Assembly: GCA_045651205.1 (NCBI GenBank)
Contig: JAZRSA010000020.1
Coordinates: 12,461-76,460 of the forward strand
Direction of reading: 5' to 3'
DNA length: 64,000 nucleotides
DNA from: UMGS1649 sp045651205
Lineage (GTDB): Bacteria; Bacillota; Clostridia; TANB77; CAG-465
Part shown: positions 25,931 through 34,342 of the stretch, piece after piece
How positions within the stretch are numbered: the stretch's first letter is position 1
How the letters are laid out: each line of letters begins with the position of its first letter
Translations under genes and position numbers: made by a program
The notes under the pieces: model-generated
What the model saw: the letters and a program-made list of their open reading frames with translations, nothing else
Database searches by the model: none
What the model was told of the DNA's origin: nothing

Positions 25931-25975
25931 AGCAAAGTAACACATACTTATAGGTATGTGCTGCTTTGCTTTTTT
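25931..25975 (+). terminator. Terminator inside the leader of the prepilin-like gene
   Basis: A 17-bp stem with one mismatch (outer arm AGCAAAG pairing with CTTTGCT) followed by six T. It lies between the promoter and the gene, so read-through must be regulated or partial. Confidence 0.85.
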
Positions 25976-26000
25976 GCATACAAAAAGGAGGTATGAGAAA

Positions 26001-27509
26001 ATGCAAAAGAAAAAGGGTATATCTTTAATAGTATTAGTAATAACAATAATAGTAATGATAATTTTGGCAGCAGCTGTAGTAATTTCATTAACTAATACAG
26101 AGATAATAAATAGAGCAAGTGATGCTGTGTCGTTAATCGAACAAAAAGAGTTTGAAAATTCGTGTACGTTAGAATTACAAATATTAGGTTGGAAACCAGG
26201 AGAGGGTATCGATAAGTATAAAGAACAGTTAGAAAAAGAATTAGGCGTAACAGTTACAAGCTCAGGAGATAAACATGTAATAAAAAAAGAACATTTAACT
26301 ATGACAATTTTTAATTCTGGACAAGTATCTGAAGGAGAAGTGAAATCGTGGGATGGAATTACTTGTGATACATCTTGGTACGATGATTCTAAAAGCGAAT
26401 TTGTATTGACTTCGCCAGAACAGTTGGCAGGATTATCACAGTTAATTGTAGATGGTTGGTCATTCTATGGAAAAACTGTTAAATTAGGAGCGGATATTGA
26501 TTTAAATAATCAACAATGGAGACCGATAGGAAGCCAAGTCTATTATTATGGGGATTTTGATGGCCAAAATCATACTATATATAATTTGAAAAGTGATAAT
26601 CAAAGTTATGTTGGATTGTTTGGATTGTTAGCAAGTTCAAAAATAACGAACGTAAACATACATAATGTTAGCATAACTAATTCTTATTATGCGGGTGCTA
26701 TAGCAGGATATGCTACAGGAACAGTAATAGTAGAAAATGTAAAGCTTACAGGAAAAGTAGATATAAATGGCTACTATTATATAGGAGGTATAATAGGCTA
26801 TATTCAAGAAACACCAACAATAAAAAACATTCTATTAGACGGGAATATTAATATAAGTACAACTTATGCAGGTGGAGGCATATTAGGATATGCTCAAGGA
26901 AAAACATTGATAGATGGGATAGAAGTTAAAGGAATATTAAAAGCAGTAGGACCACAATATATGGGCGGTGTATCTGGATACATTGTTGGTCAACCAACGA
27001 TAAAAAATGTTAAAATTTTAGTTGAAGAAGAAAGCTTTATTAATGGGACTACAATAGATGGGATAAACAATTCTGGTGGTATTGTAGGAAATTGCACAGG
27101 AACCTTTATAGAACCAAATATTAATTTTGCAATTATAGAAAACTGCGATGTAAACATAAATGTAATTATAGCAAGAGCGGGAGCAGGTGGAATTGCTGGA
27201 TTTGTGGATGCGGCAAAGATTATTAATTGTGAGTATACCGGAACAGTAATATTAGATTCTATATACGATTTTCAAGAATATTTGTCTATTGGAGGTATAG
27301 CCGGTTATGCATGTAACTCAAATGATGTAAATAATGTAACTATAGAAAAATGTAAATTCAATGGCGAATTAAAATATATTTTTGAAGGCCAAGAAAAAGA
27401 AGATGTAGATTATCTAAATAGTGGAATCGCTGGAGGAGATAGAAGTTATAGTTCTCAAAATTTAACAATAATAGATTCGTATGTTAATGATGTTAAAGTA
27501 ACAAAATAA
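26001..27509 (+). CDS. Prepilin-like surface protein with GLUG-type repeats
   Basis: 502 residues. The start is ATG at 26001, 8 bases after AAGGAGG. The N-terminus is a class III (prepilin) signal: basic MQKKK, then G-ISLIVLV and a hydrophobic helix to about residue 28; the +5 position is Val rather than the usual Glu. The long C-terminal part contains repeated GGI-x-GY segments (for example GAIAGYATG, GGIIGYIQE, GGILGYAQG, GGVSGYIVG) typical of GLUG repeats that form a beta-helix in adhesins. It would be exported and sit at the cell surface. Expression is probably set by the upstream attenuator. No pilus assembly genes are adjacent. Confidence 0.82.
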   Translation: MQKKKGISLIVLVITIIVMIILAAAVVISLTNTEIINRASDAVSLIEQKEFENSCTLELQILGWKPGEGIDKYKEQLEKELGVTVTSSGDKHVIKKEHLTMTIFNSGQVSEGEVKSWDGITCDTSWYDDSKSEFVLTSPEQLAGLSQLIVDGWSFYGKTVKLGADIDLNNQQWRPIGSQVYYYGDFDGQNHTIYNLKSDNQSYVGLFGLLASSKITNVNIHNVSITNSYYAGAIAGYATGTVIVENVKLTGKVDINGYYYIGGIIGYIQETPTIKNILLDGNINISTTYAGGGILGYAQGKTLIDGIEVKGILKAVGPQYMGGVSGYIVGQPTIKNVKILVEEESFINGTTIDGINNSGGIVGNCTGTFIEPNINFAIIENCDVNINVIIARAGAGGIAGFVDAAKIINCEYTGTVILDSIYDFQEYLSIGGIAGYACNSNDVNNVTIEKCKFNGELKYIFEGQEKEDVDYLNSGIAGGDRSYSSQNLTIIDSYVNDVKVTK

Positions 27510-27522
27510 TAAATAAACACGC

Positions 27523-27550
27523 AAAAAGCACCAAATTAATGGTGCTTTTT
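27523..27550. terminator. Bidirectional terminator after the prepilin-like gene
   Basis: A 10-bp stem (arm AAAAAGCACC) with A/T runs on both sides; also serves the convergent orphan gene. Confidence 0.87.
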
Positions 27551-27573
27551 GTTGTTAGTTTGAGAATTTTGTA

Positions 27574-27939
27574 TTACTTCGCGTGAAGGTCTGTAAGTGT
27601 AAGGGCGGTGCAGACATCGGTGTTCTTTTCTCTAGGAATAACAATAGAGAAATCTTTGCAACCGGTAATGTCTACGGAAAACTCCTTTTCCTTGAGATAA
27701 CGGTAACCTACAAACTTCTTCTTTCCATCTGCTTTAGTAAATTCAAAGTAGCAGTCAATTTCAAGATTCGAGATGAATCTGAAGGTGAGAGTTTCATAGT
27801 CGTTATCGTTTACGAAGGTGAAAATGTATTCCTTGTTCCGGATACATCTTGAGAAGTTAATAAGCAGCGTGTCACTTACGCCAAAATCCAGTTCTACGGG
27901 TTTATCTCCGTTAAACATAAGTTGTAGTTTTTGATCCAT
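27574..27939 (-). CDS. Orphan hypothetical protein, 121 aa
   Basis: No family recognised. The predicted fold is mainly beta strands (alternating F, V, I, T with charged residues), compact and soluble, with no signal peptide. GGAGGT lies 8 bases before the ATG. It is a single-gene unit with a near-perfect promoter and shared terminator. The codons are distinctly richer in G+C (GGC, CTC, ACC, GTG) than those of fapR and the prepilin-like gene on either side. Confidence 0.7.
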   Translation of the reverse strand: MDQKLQLMFNGDKPVELDFGVSDTLLINFSRCIRNKEYIFTFVNDNDYETLTFRFISNLEIDCYFEFTKADGKKKFVGYRYLKEKEFSVDITGCKDFSIVIPREKNTDVCTALTLTDLHAK

Positions 27940-27989
27940 TCTTTATTACCTCCAATTGTTTGTAATCTTAGTTTTTTACTACAATACTT

Positions 27990-28018
27990 AGTATATCATA
28001 GATGTGTATTTATGTCAA
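27990..28018 (-). promoter_or_regulatory. Promoter of the 27574 gene
   Basis: On the minus strand: TTGACA at 28018-28013, 17-base spacer, TATACT at 27995-27990. Confidence 0.87.
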
Positions 28019-28032
28019 CTTAAATAAAGTGC

Positions 28033-28061
28033 TTGCAAAATGAATAAGATAGTAGTAAAAT
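28033..28061 (+). promoter_or_regulatory. fapR-plsX promoter
   Basis: TTGCAA at 28033-28038, 17-base spacer, TAAAAT at 28056-28061. I see no clear match to the B. subtilis FapR operator here. Confidence 0.65.
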
Positions 28062-28082
28062 AATTGTTATGAGGTGATAATT

Positions 28083-28646
28083 TTGTCTAGAACTGCTACA
28101 GCAAGAAATATTCGTGGTGAAAAGATAATGGAATATTTAGAAAAGAATCCATTAGCTACTGATGAAATACTTGCTAAGACATTTAAAGTTAGCATAAATA
28201 CAATAAGATTAGATAGAGCAAGACTTGGTATAAAAGAGTTTAAAGAAAGACTTAAAAACAAAGCAGAAGAAACTATGAAGCATGTAACTTCAATTTCTCC
28301 GGCAGAGTTTATTGGAGATATGATTAACTTCACGCCAAGTGTAGGAGCTGTTTCAAGATTAGAAACTACAAAGGATATGACATTTGAAGGTATGAATGTT
28401 GTAAAAGGACAATATATATATTCTTTTGCAGAGTCTATGGCTATTTCTCTAATACCAACCAAAGCAGCGTTAGTTGGAGTAGCAAATATTAAATATGTAG
28501 AAAAGATTGAGGCAGATACAGTAATATATGCTCATGCTGAAATGAGAAAGAAAACAGCGAGTGGATATATAGTTTGGGTTAGAATCCTAGATGAAAACGA
28601 TTCACTTAAATTTAAAGGAAAATTCATATTGAAAGGAATAGTATAA
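28083..28646 (+). CDS. fapR: Transcription factor FapR, repressor of lipid synthesis
   Basis: About 187 residues. FapR represses fatty-acid and phospholipid genes and is released by malonyl-CoA. The N-terminal helix-turn-helix is DEILAKTFKVSINTIRLDRARLGI, and a C-terminal hot-dog fold would bind malonyl-CoA. GAGGTG (28071-28076) best serves the TTG at 28083 (MSRTATARNI), rather than the GTG at 28074 that forms part of the site itself. The stop overlaps the plsX start (TAATG). Neighbours plsX and acpP are known FapR targets. Confidence 0.92.
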   Translation: MSRTATARNIRGEKIMEYLEKNPLATDEILAKTFKVSINTIRLDRARLGIKEFKERLKNKAEETMKHVTSISPAEFIGDMINFTPSVGAVSRLETTKDMTFEGMNVVKGQYIYSFAESMAISLIPTKAALVGVANIKYVEKIEADTVIYAHAEMRKKTASGYIVWVRILDENDSLKFKGKFILKGIV

Positions 28647-29650
28647 TGGAAATATTAGTAGATATAAACGGAAGCGATAATGGAATAGATGAAGCAATAA
28701 GAGGCGTTGTAAACTCTGTTGGTAAAACAAAAGCAAAACTAACTATGGTTGGTGATGAAGCTAAAATTAAAGATTTTATTAAAGGTGAATATTTATCTAA
28801 GGCAGATAATATATTAAAGAATATATCAATACTTGATGCTAAAGATGCTATAACTAACTTTGATGATCCTGCATTTGCAATTAAGCATAAAAAGGAATCT
28901 AGTATAGTTAAAGCATATGACTATATGAAAGAAAAAGAAAATACATTATTCTTATCTGCGGGTAGTACAGGAGCAGTTATGGCCGGTGGACTTCTTAAAT
29001 TAAAAAGAATAGAAGGAATACACAGACCAGCGCTTGCAACAGTTCTTCCAACGGTAGATGGAACAGGTGTTGTGCTTTTAGACTGTGGTGCAAACGTAAC
29101 AGCAGCAGGAGTATCTTTAGTGCAATTTGCTAAAATGGGTATGGTATACTGCAAAGAAGTATTAAAGAAAGATAAAATAAGAGTTGCGATGTTAAACATT
29201 GGAACTGAAGATAAAAAGGGTTCTCCAGACTTAAAAGAAGCTTACCAATCTTTAATGGATGAATGCCCAGAATTTGTTGGTAATATTGAAGCTAGAGAAA
29301 TACTATCTGGCGATGCAGATGTAGTTGTAGCAAATGGTCTTATGGGAAATGTTGCCCTAAAATCTATTGAAGGAACAGCTAAGATTATGAAAAACGCACT
29401 TATGTCTGAGTTTAAAAAGAATGTATTTAATAAACTTAAAGCAGCAAGCTCAGTTGGATTAATTAAAAAAGCGTTATATAAATATGACTATACTAAGTAT
29501 GGCGGAGCAGTACTTTTAGGAATTAGAAAGCCAGTAATTAAAATACATGGTAATGCAAAAGCACAAAATTATGAAGCAGCTATACTTCAAGCAGATACTG
29601 TTTTAGAGCAAAAATTAGTTAGAAAATTGTCAGAAAAAATTACTAAGTAA
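28646..29650 (+). CDS. plsX: Phosphate acyltransferase PlsX
   Basis: 334 residues. Converts acyl-ACP to acyl-phosphate for the PlsY step of phosphatidic acid synthesis; peripheral to the inner membrane face. Recognised from the N-terminal VDINGSDNG (usual VDAMGGD), the SAGSTGAVMAGGLLKLKRIEGIHRPALA region (residues about 96-130) and ADVVVANGLMGNVALKSIEG. Translationally coupled to fapR by a TAATG overlap. The fabD and fabG genes that often follow are absent here. Confidence 0.95.
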   Translation: MEILVDINGSDNGIDEAIRGVVNSVGKTKAKLTMVGDEAKIKDFIKGEYLSKADNILKNISILDAKDAITNFDDPAFAIKHKKESSIVKAYDYMKEKENTLFLSAGSTGAVMAGGLLKLKRIEGIHRPALATVLPTVDGTGVVLLDCGANVTAAGVSLVQFAKMGMVYCKEVLKKDKIRVAMLNIGTEDKKGSPDLKEAYQSLMDECPEFVGNIEAREILSGDADVVVANGLMGNVALKSIEGTAKIMKNALMSEFKKNVFNKLKAASSVGLIKKALYKYDYTKYGGAVLLGIRKPVIKIHGNAKAQNYEAAILQADTVLEQKLVRKLSEKITK

Positions 29651-29661
29651 TAATAAAACTA

Positions 29662-29690
29662 TTGACAACAGTATAAAAATAATAGATAAT
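29662..29690 (+). promoter_or_regulatory. acpP promoter
   Basis: TTGACA at 29662-29667, 17-base spacer, GATAAT at 29685-29690. Confidence 0.78.
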
Positions 29691-29723
29691 ACACATATAA
29701 GCTTTAACATGGAGGTGAATAAA

Positions 29724-29960
29724 GTGGATAATGTTTTTGAAAAAGTAAGAGAAGTAATAATGGAACAATTAGGAATAGAAGATGAAAGTAGTATAACAAC
29801 AGCTACCACATTTATTGATGATTTAGGAGCAGATTCTTTAGATGTTGTTGAATTAATAATGGCATTAGAAGAAGAATTCGGTATTGAAGTACCAGAAGTT
29901 GAAGCTGAGAAAATCGTATCAGTTGGTGACGTGGTTGAATATATTAAATCAGTAGTCTAA
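29724..29960 (+). CDS. acpP: Acyl carrier protein
   Basis: 78-residue acidic helical protein carrying acyl chains on a 4'-phosphopantetheine arm. The attachment serine is in GADSLDVVEL. The start is GTG at 29724, 7 bases after GGAGGTG; the in-frame ATG at 29709 overlaps that site. It has its own promoter and terminator, in keeping with high expression. Confidence 0.96.
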   Translation: MDNVFEKVREVIMEQLGIEDESSITTATTFIDDLGADSLDVVELIMALEEEFGIEVPEVEAEKIVSVGDVVEYIKSVV

Positions 29961-29980
29961 TATAAATAGAAAATGTAAAT

Positions 29981-30007
29981 AACAGTACATAGTACTGTTA
30001 TTTTTTT
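29981..30007 (+). terminator. Terminator after acpP
   Basis: Stem arm AACAGTAC, loop ATA, followed by seven T. Confidence 0.85.
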
Positions 30008-30042
30008 CTTTTTTATGGTAAAATATTAATTGGAGTGATTAT

Positions 30043-30735
30043 ATGCTAAGTTTAATAGATATAGAAAAGAAAATAGGATATGTATTTAAGAATAAAGAGC
30101 TTCTTAAGACTGCTCTTACACATAAGTCTTATGCTTATGAAAGAACGGGAGAAGATATAACTAAATACAATGAAAGATTAGAATTTTTAGGAGATGCAAT
30201 ACTAGAACATATTGTGTCAATCTATTTATATAATGTTGAGCCTAAATTAAAAGAAGGTGTAATGAGCAAGAAACGTGCAGAAATTGTATGTGAAGCATCA
30301 CTTAGCAGAATAATACGTGAAAGAAATTTAGCAAGGGATATTCGTCTAGGTAAGTGTGAAATAAACACAGGTGGAAACAAGAAAGATGCAATACTTGCAG
30401 ATATGTTTGAAGCGATACTTGGAGCTGTATATTTAGATGCAGGTTATGATGAAGCAAACAGAGTATGCCTGGATATGATAAAAAGTACAATAGACTATGT
30501 TGTATCTAAAGAAGACACTTTAGACTACAAGACAAGGCTTCAAGAAATACTTCAAAGAAACGGTAATGTAAAAATAGAATATGTACTGGAAAAAGAACAA
30601 GGAAAAGACCATGCAAAAATGTTCTTTAGTGCAGTATATTTTAATGATAAGAAAATAGGAGAAGGTAGTGGAAAAACAAAGAAACTGTCAGAACAAAATG
30701 CAGCAAAACAAGCCATTGAAAAAATTAAAGATTAA
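30043..30735 (+). CDS. rnc: Ribonuclease III
   Basis: 230-residue double-strand-specific endoribonuclease that processes rRNA and structured mRNA. The catalytic signature NERLEFLGDAILE is near residues 43-55, with the second acidic site at DMFEAILGAVYLD. The C-terminal double-stranded RNA-binding domain ends in GSGKTKKLSEQNAAKQAIEKI. TTGGAG precedes the ATG. Confidence 0.97.
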   Translation: MLSLIDIEKKIGYVFKNKELLKTALTHKSYAYERTGEDITKYNERLEFLGDAILEHIVSIYLYNVEPKLKEGVMSKKRAEIVCEASLSRIIRERNLARDIRLGKCEINTGGNKKDAILADMFEAILGAVYLDAGYDEANRVCLDMIKSTIDYVVSKEDTLDYKTRLQEILQRNGNVKIEYVLEKEQGKDHAKMFFSAVYFNDKKIGEGSGKTKKLSEQNAAKQAIEKIKD

Positions 30736-30781
30736 GCTTAATCTAAAAAAAGAATTAGGACTGCATATTAAAAAAGATAAT

Positions 30782-31747
30782 ATGTACATAATCCCAATCT
30801 TTATACCACATAGAGGTTGCAAAAATGAATGCGTTTTCTGTAATCAAAGAAAGATTAGCGGAGAAACAAGAGATGTTACAGAGCAAGATGTAAGAAATGA
30901 AATAGAAAAATATCTTGAAATGTATAAAGATAAATCTAAAACTAAACAAATAGCATTCTTTGGAGGAAGCTTTACAGGTCTTGAAATGGAAGATCAAGTA
31001 AGATTCTTAAAAGTTGCAAATGAATATATAGAAAAAGGATTGGTTAAAGATATTAGAATTTCAACAAGACCAGATTATATTAGCGAGTTAATTCTAAAAA
31101 TACTTAAAGGATACAATGTATCTGTAATTGAACTTGGGGTTCAATCTATGGATGATGAAGTGTTGCTTAAGGCTAAACGTGGACATACAGCAGAAGACGT
31201 CGTTAAAGCGTCAAATTTAATTAACAAATATGGTTTTGAGTTAGGACATCAAGTAATGGTTGGACTTCCAGAAAGTACATTAGAAAAAGAACTTGAAACG
31301 GTAAGAAAAAGTATAGAGTTAAAACCTAAAATGGTTAGAATATATCCTGTGTATGTACTTAAAGAAAGTAAACTTTGGGATATGTATAAAGCTGGAGAAT
31401 ATAAACCATTAGAAGTAGAAGATGCGGTTAAAAGAGCAAGTGCTATGTATGAAGAATATATTAAGCATAATATTAAAGTTATTAGAATAGGCCTTCAAAC
31501 AACTGAAGAAATTAACTCTAAAAACGAGGATATAAAAGGACCAGTAACAGACAATTATAAAGAACAAGTATTGTCTAATATAGCTAAAAACTATACATTA
31601 GAAAAAATAAATAAGGCAAAAGATAATAGAGAAATAATAATAAAAGTGCCTGAGTCACAAATAAATTATGTCGTTGGTGCTAAGAAATCTAATATATCAC
31701 AGTACGAAAGTGGATATAGTGGAAAAGTTAGAGTAAAAATTAAATAA
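30782..31747 (+). CDS. Radical SAM protein of the Elp3-like/YhcC-like group
   Basis: About 321 residues. The iron-sulfur motif CKNECVFC (C13, C17, C20; CxxxCxxC) near the N-terminus, FFGGSFTG and the ELGVQSMDDEVL block identify a radical S-adenosylmethionine enzyme related to Elp3; it lacks an obvious acetyltransferase domain. Genes of this kind are commonly beside rnc in clostridia. The start is uncertain: ATG at 30782 gives MYIIPIFIPHRGC but has no good ribosome binding site, while TTAGGA would suit an in-frame ATT at 30767. Translation might be coupled to rnc. The substrate is unknown. Confidence 0.85.
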   Translation: MYIIPIFIPHRGCKNECVFCNQRKISGETRDVTEQDVRNEIEKYLEMYKDKSKTKQIAFFGGSFTGLEMEDQVRFLKVANEYIEKGLVKDIRISTRPDYISELILKILKGYNVSVIELGVQSMDDEVLLKAKRGHTAEDVVKASNLINKYGFELGHQVMVGLPESTLEKELETVRKSIELKPKMVRIYPVYVLKESKLWDMYKAGEYKPLEVEDAVKRASAMYEEYIKHNIKVIRIGLQTTEEINSKNEDIKGPVTDNYKEQVLSNIAKNYTLEKINKAKDNREIIIKVPESQINYVVGAKKSNISQYESGYSGKVRVKIK

Positions 31748-31750
31748 ATT

Positions 31751-31788
31751 AAGAAAAGTATTATAGAATATAGCACTTTTCTTTTTAG
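31751..31788 (+). terminator. Terminator after the radical SAM gene
   Basis: Stem arm AAGAAAAGT pairing with ACTTTTCTT, with further partial pairing in the loop, followed by TTTT. Confidence 0.65.
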
Positions 31789-31843
31789 TTTTAATGCTCT
31801 AAGTTATACTCTTTTAGGTGCTGTATAAATTGTGCATTTTCCA

Positions 31844-31872
31844 TTGATTTTTGAAAAAAGTTAATATATAAT
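31844..31872 (+). promoter_or_regulatory. rarA operon promoter
   Basis: TTGATT at 31844-31849, 17-base spacer, TATAAT at 31867-31872. Confidence 0.8.
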
Positions 31873-31901
31873 GGGGGTATATATAGTAAAAGGGGAAACT
31901 T

Positions 31902-33143
31902 ATGGACAAACCACTTGCGTTTAGAATGAAACCAACAACGCTAGAAGAGTTCTATGGACAAGAACATATCGTGGGTAAAGATAAGTTGTTATATAGATTA
32001 ATTAAAGCAGATAGGTTAACATCTGTAATATTTTGGGGACCACCTGGATGTGGTAAAACATCGCTTGCTAGGGTAATAGCGAATACTACAAAATATAACT
32101 TTGTTGAACTAAATGCAACTTCTGCGGGAGTATCAGATATTAAGAAAATAGCAGAAGACAATAGCAACATGTTCTTTAATCCAAGCGGGAAAACAATAGT
32201 GTTTATTGATGAAATACACAGATTTAATAAGTTGCAACAAGACGCTCTTCTACCAATGGTAGAAAAAGGAACAATTATATTAATTGGCGCAACAACTGAA
32301 AATCCATATTTTGAAGTAAATAAAGCTTTGGTTTCAAGATCAACAATATTTAAATTAGAACCGTTAACTACTGAGGCAGTAGAAGATATAATCAGGTCTA
32401 CTTTAAGTAATAAAGAGAATGGACTTGGAAGTTATAAAATAAATATAGACGATGATGCTATAGGATTTTTAGCAAGAACTACAGAAGGTGATGTGAGAAC
32501 TGCCTTGAACGCATTAGAACTTGCGGTTATAAGTTCAGAACTAGAAGCCGATGGTAGCGTTAAAGTAACAGCAGAAATACTAGAAGAATGTCTTCAAAGT
32601 AGAAAACTGTACTATGATAAAAATTCAGAAGTACATTATGATACAATTTCAGCGTTTATTAAATCAATGCGCGGAAGTGATGCGAATGCTGCAATACACT
32701 ATTTAGCAAGAATGCTTGAAGCAGGAGAAGATCCTATGTTTATTGCTAGAAGAATAGTAATATGTGCGGCTGAAGATGTAGGCTTAGCAAATCCAAATGC
32801 GTTAGTGGTAGCAAATGCTGCAATGCAAGCAGTACATCAAGTAGGAATGCCAGAAGCAAGAATTATTCTTGCAGAAGCAGTATGCGTAGTTGCTAATTCA
32901 AGAAAATCTAATAGTGCATATTTAGCTATAAATAATGCAATAGAAGATGTGCATAATATGGATGTTGGTGAAGTGCCAATGCATATTAGAAATGCACCAG
33001 TAAAAGAAATGGAAAAGGATGGATATCACGTTGGATATAAGTATCCACATGATTATCCAGGAGGAATAGTAGAGCAACAATATTTACCTGATGAAATTAA
33101 GGACAAAAAATACTATATTCCTAAAGAATGGGAGGTTAGATAG
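31902..33143 (+). CDS. rarA: Replication-associated recombination protein A (RarA/MgsA)
   Basis: 413-residue AAA+ ATPase of the clamp-loader class that acts at stalled forks. Walker A GPPGCGKT at about 46-53, Walker B IVFIDEIHRF at about 98-107, sensor 1 GATTENP. The C-terminal tetramerisation region (AEDVGLANPNALVVANAA) is present. AAAGGGG precedes the ATG. Its stop overlaps the GTG start of the next gene by one base. Confidence 0.95.
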   Translation: MDKPLAFRMKPTTLEEFYGQEHIVGKDKLLYRLIKADRLTSVIFWGPPGCGKTSLARVIANTTKYNFVELNATSAGVSDIKKIAEDNSNMFFNPSGKTIVFIDEIHRFNKLQQDALLPMVEKGTIILIGATTENPYFEVNKALVSRSTIFKLEPLTTEAVEDIIRSTLSNKENGLGSYKINIDDDAIGFLARTTEGDVRTALNALELAVISSELEADGSVKVTAEILEECLQSRKLYYDKNSEVHYDTISAFIKSMRGSDANAAIHYLARMLEAGEDPMFIARRIVICAAEDVGLANPNALVVANAAMQAVHQVGMPEARIILAEAVCVVANSRKSNSAYLAINNAIEDVHNMDVGEVPMHIRNAPVKEMEKDGYHVGYKYPHDYPGGIVEQQYLPDEIKDKKYYIPKEWEVR

Positions 33144-34327
33144 TGTCAAGAAAAGATAAAAGAGAAGAAAATAAGAAGCACGAATCTATGCCTAAAAAGA
33201 AAATAACAATAAAACTACCAGAATTTAAAGGATTTTCTAAAAAGCAAATTATATGTGCAATAGTAGTTGCAACAGTACTTCTTTTAATACTTTGCATTAT
33301 GAATTATTCTGATATAGGATTAGTTTTTAATAAAAATATAACAGATGAAGATGTTACAGTAGTGGATTTGATTGGTTCAAACAATAAAATCTATTCGTAT
33401 TATAATGAAGTTTTAATCGCAGATTCAACTGGAATGGCTACATATAATAAATACGGCAGAAAAACATGGGAACTAGATATGCAAGGGGCGATAGATACAA
33501 AAATTGCAACTGCCGGAAAATATCTTCAAGTTATTAATTCTGATAAATCTACTGTATATATATTTAATGATAAGTACGAAACTGCTCAGATAAGAGTTGA
33601 AGGTAAGATATTATATGGGACAATCAACACTAAGGGCGACAGTGTGATTGAATATGAAGCTTCGGGAAATAAAACAGTTCTTTCTATTTATGATAAAAAT
33701 GGGAAGATTAAATATAATGTGAAGTTAAGTAATAATACTATAGCCCAATATGTTTTATCAAATGATTCAACAAAATTAGCATACGTAGATGTAAATATAA
33801 ATGGAATAAGTGCAACATCTTCTGTGCAACTAGTGAATTTAAAAGAAAAGACTGAGGAGTTAAAAGTTGAACAAATTGCTTTAGAAGAAAATACATTAAT
33901 ATATGAATTAGATTTTTCAGGTAACAATTTAGTTTATAGGACAGATAAAAATGTTGTCTCAATAAATATGAAATCGAAAAAACAAAAAATAAGTAGTATA
34001 GAGCAAGAAGGAATTGTTTCACAAGATTTAAATAAAAACAAATATTCATATGTCGAATTTGAAAACGGTAAGTATTTTCTTGGAATAAAAACAATAGGTG
34101 GTAAAGACAAAAAAGAAGTAGAAATAGAAGAATTACCTAAACATTTTATTTATATAGAAGATAAAGTGTATGTATGCTTCCAAAAAGAAATGTATATATA
34201 CAATAATTTTAAAAGACAAATAAAAAAATATGAAAGTGATATGGTTATAACAAAACCAGTTATTTTAGGTGAAGGAAATAACATAGCGTTTCTTGTTTCA
34301 AATAAATTAATAATTTATACAATATAA
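33143..34327 (+). CDS. Membrane-anchored beta-propeller-like protein (DUF5711-like)
   Basis: 394 residues. A basic, Lys-rich cytoplasmic tail, one membrane helix at about 35-54 (IICAIVVATVLLLILCIM), then a beta-rich outside part with repeated strand patterns typical of a degenerate propeller. The start is GTG at 33143, overlapping the rarA stop, with GGGAGG about 7 bases upstream. The assignment to the DUF5711 group is from memory of its architecture, not an alignment. Lies in an operon with a CvpA-family and an LCP protein, pointing to an envelope role. Confidence 0.75.
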   Translation: MSRKDKREENKKHESMPKKKITIKLPEFKGFSKKQIICAIVVATVLLLILCIMNYSDIGLVFNKNITDEDVTVVDLIGSNNKIYSYYNEVLIADSTGMATYNKYGRKTWELDMQGAIDTKIATAGKYLQVINSDKSTVYIFNDKYETAQIRVEGKILYGTINTKGDSVIEYEASGNKTVLSIYDKNGKIKYNVKLSNNTIAQYVLSNDSTKLAYVDVNINGISATSSVQLVNLKEKTEELKVEQIALEENTLIYELDFSGNNLVYRTDKNVVSINMKSKKQKISSIEQEGIVSQDLNKNKYSYVEFENGKYFLGIKTIGGKDKKEVEIEELPKHFIYIEDKVYVCFQKEMYIYNNFKRQIKKYESDMVITKPVILGEGNNIAFLVSNKLIIYTI

Positions 34328-34342
34328 GGGGGAATATATAAA

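Larger units (their letters stand above)
25803..25975 (+). ncRNA. Candidate cis-regulatory leader RNA with terminator (attenuator or riboswitch)
   Basis: Nested pairings seen directly: GGGT (25811-25814) with ACCC (25910-25913); AAAAACGCT (25827-25835) with AGCGTTTTT (25899-25907); and inside these three hairpins, AGCC/GGCT (25839-25850), GTAC/GTAC around the (AC)9 run (25851-25874), and ACTAATG/CATTAGT (25879-25898). A strong terminator (25931-25975) follows, just before the ribosome binding site of the prepilin-like gene. This layout is typical of transcription attenuation. The class is not identified; c-di-GMP riboswitches often control pilins in clostridia but I could not match a consensus. 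Confidence 0.6.
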
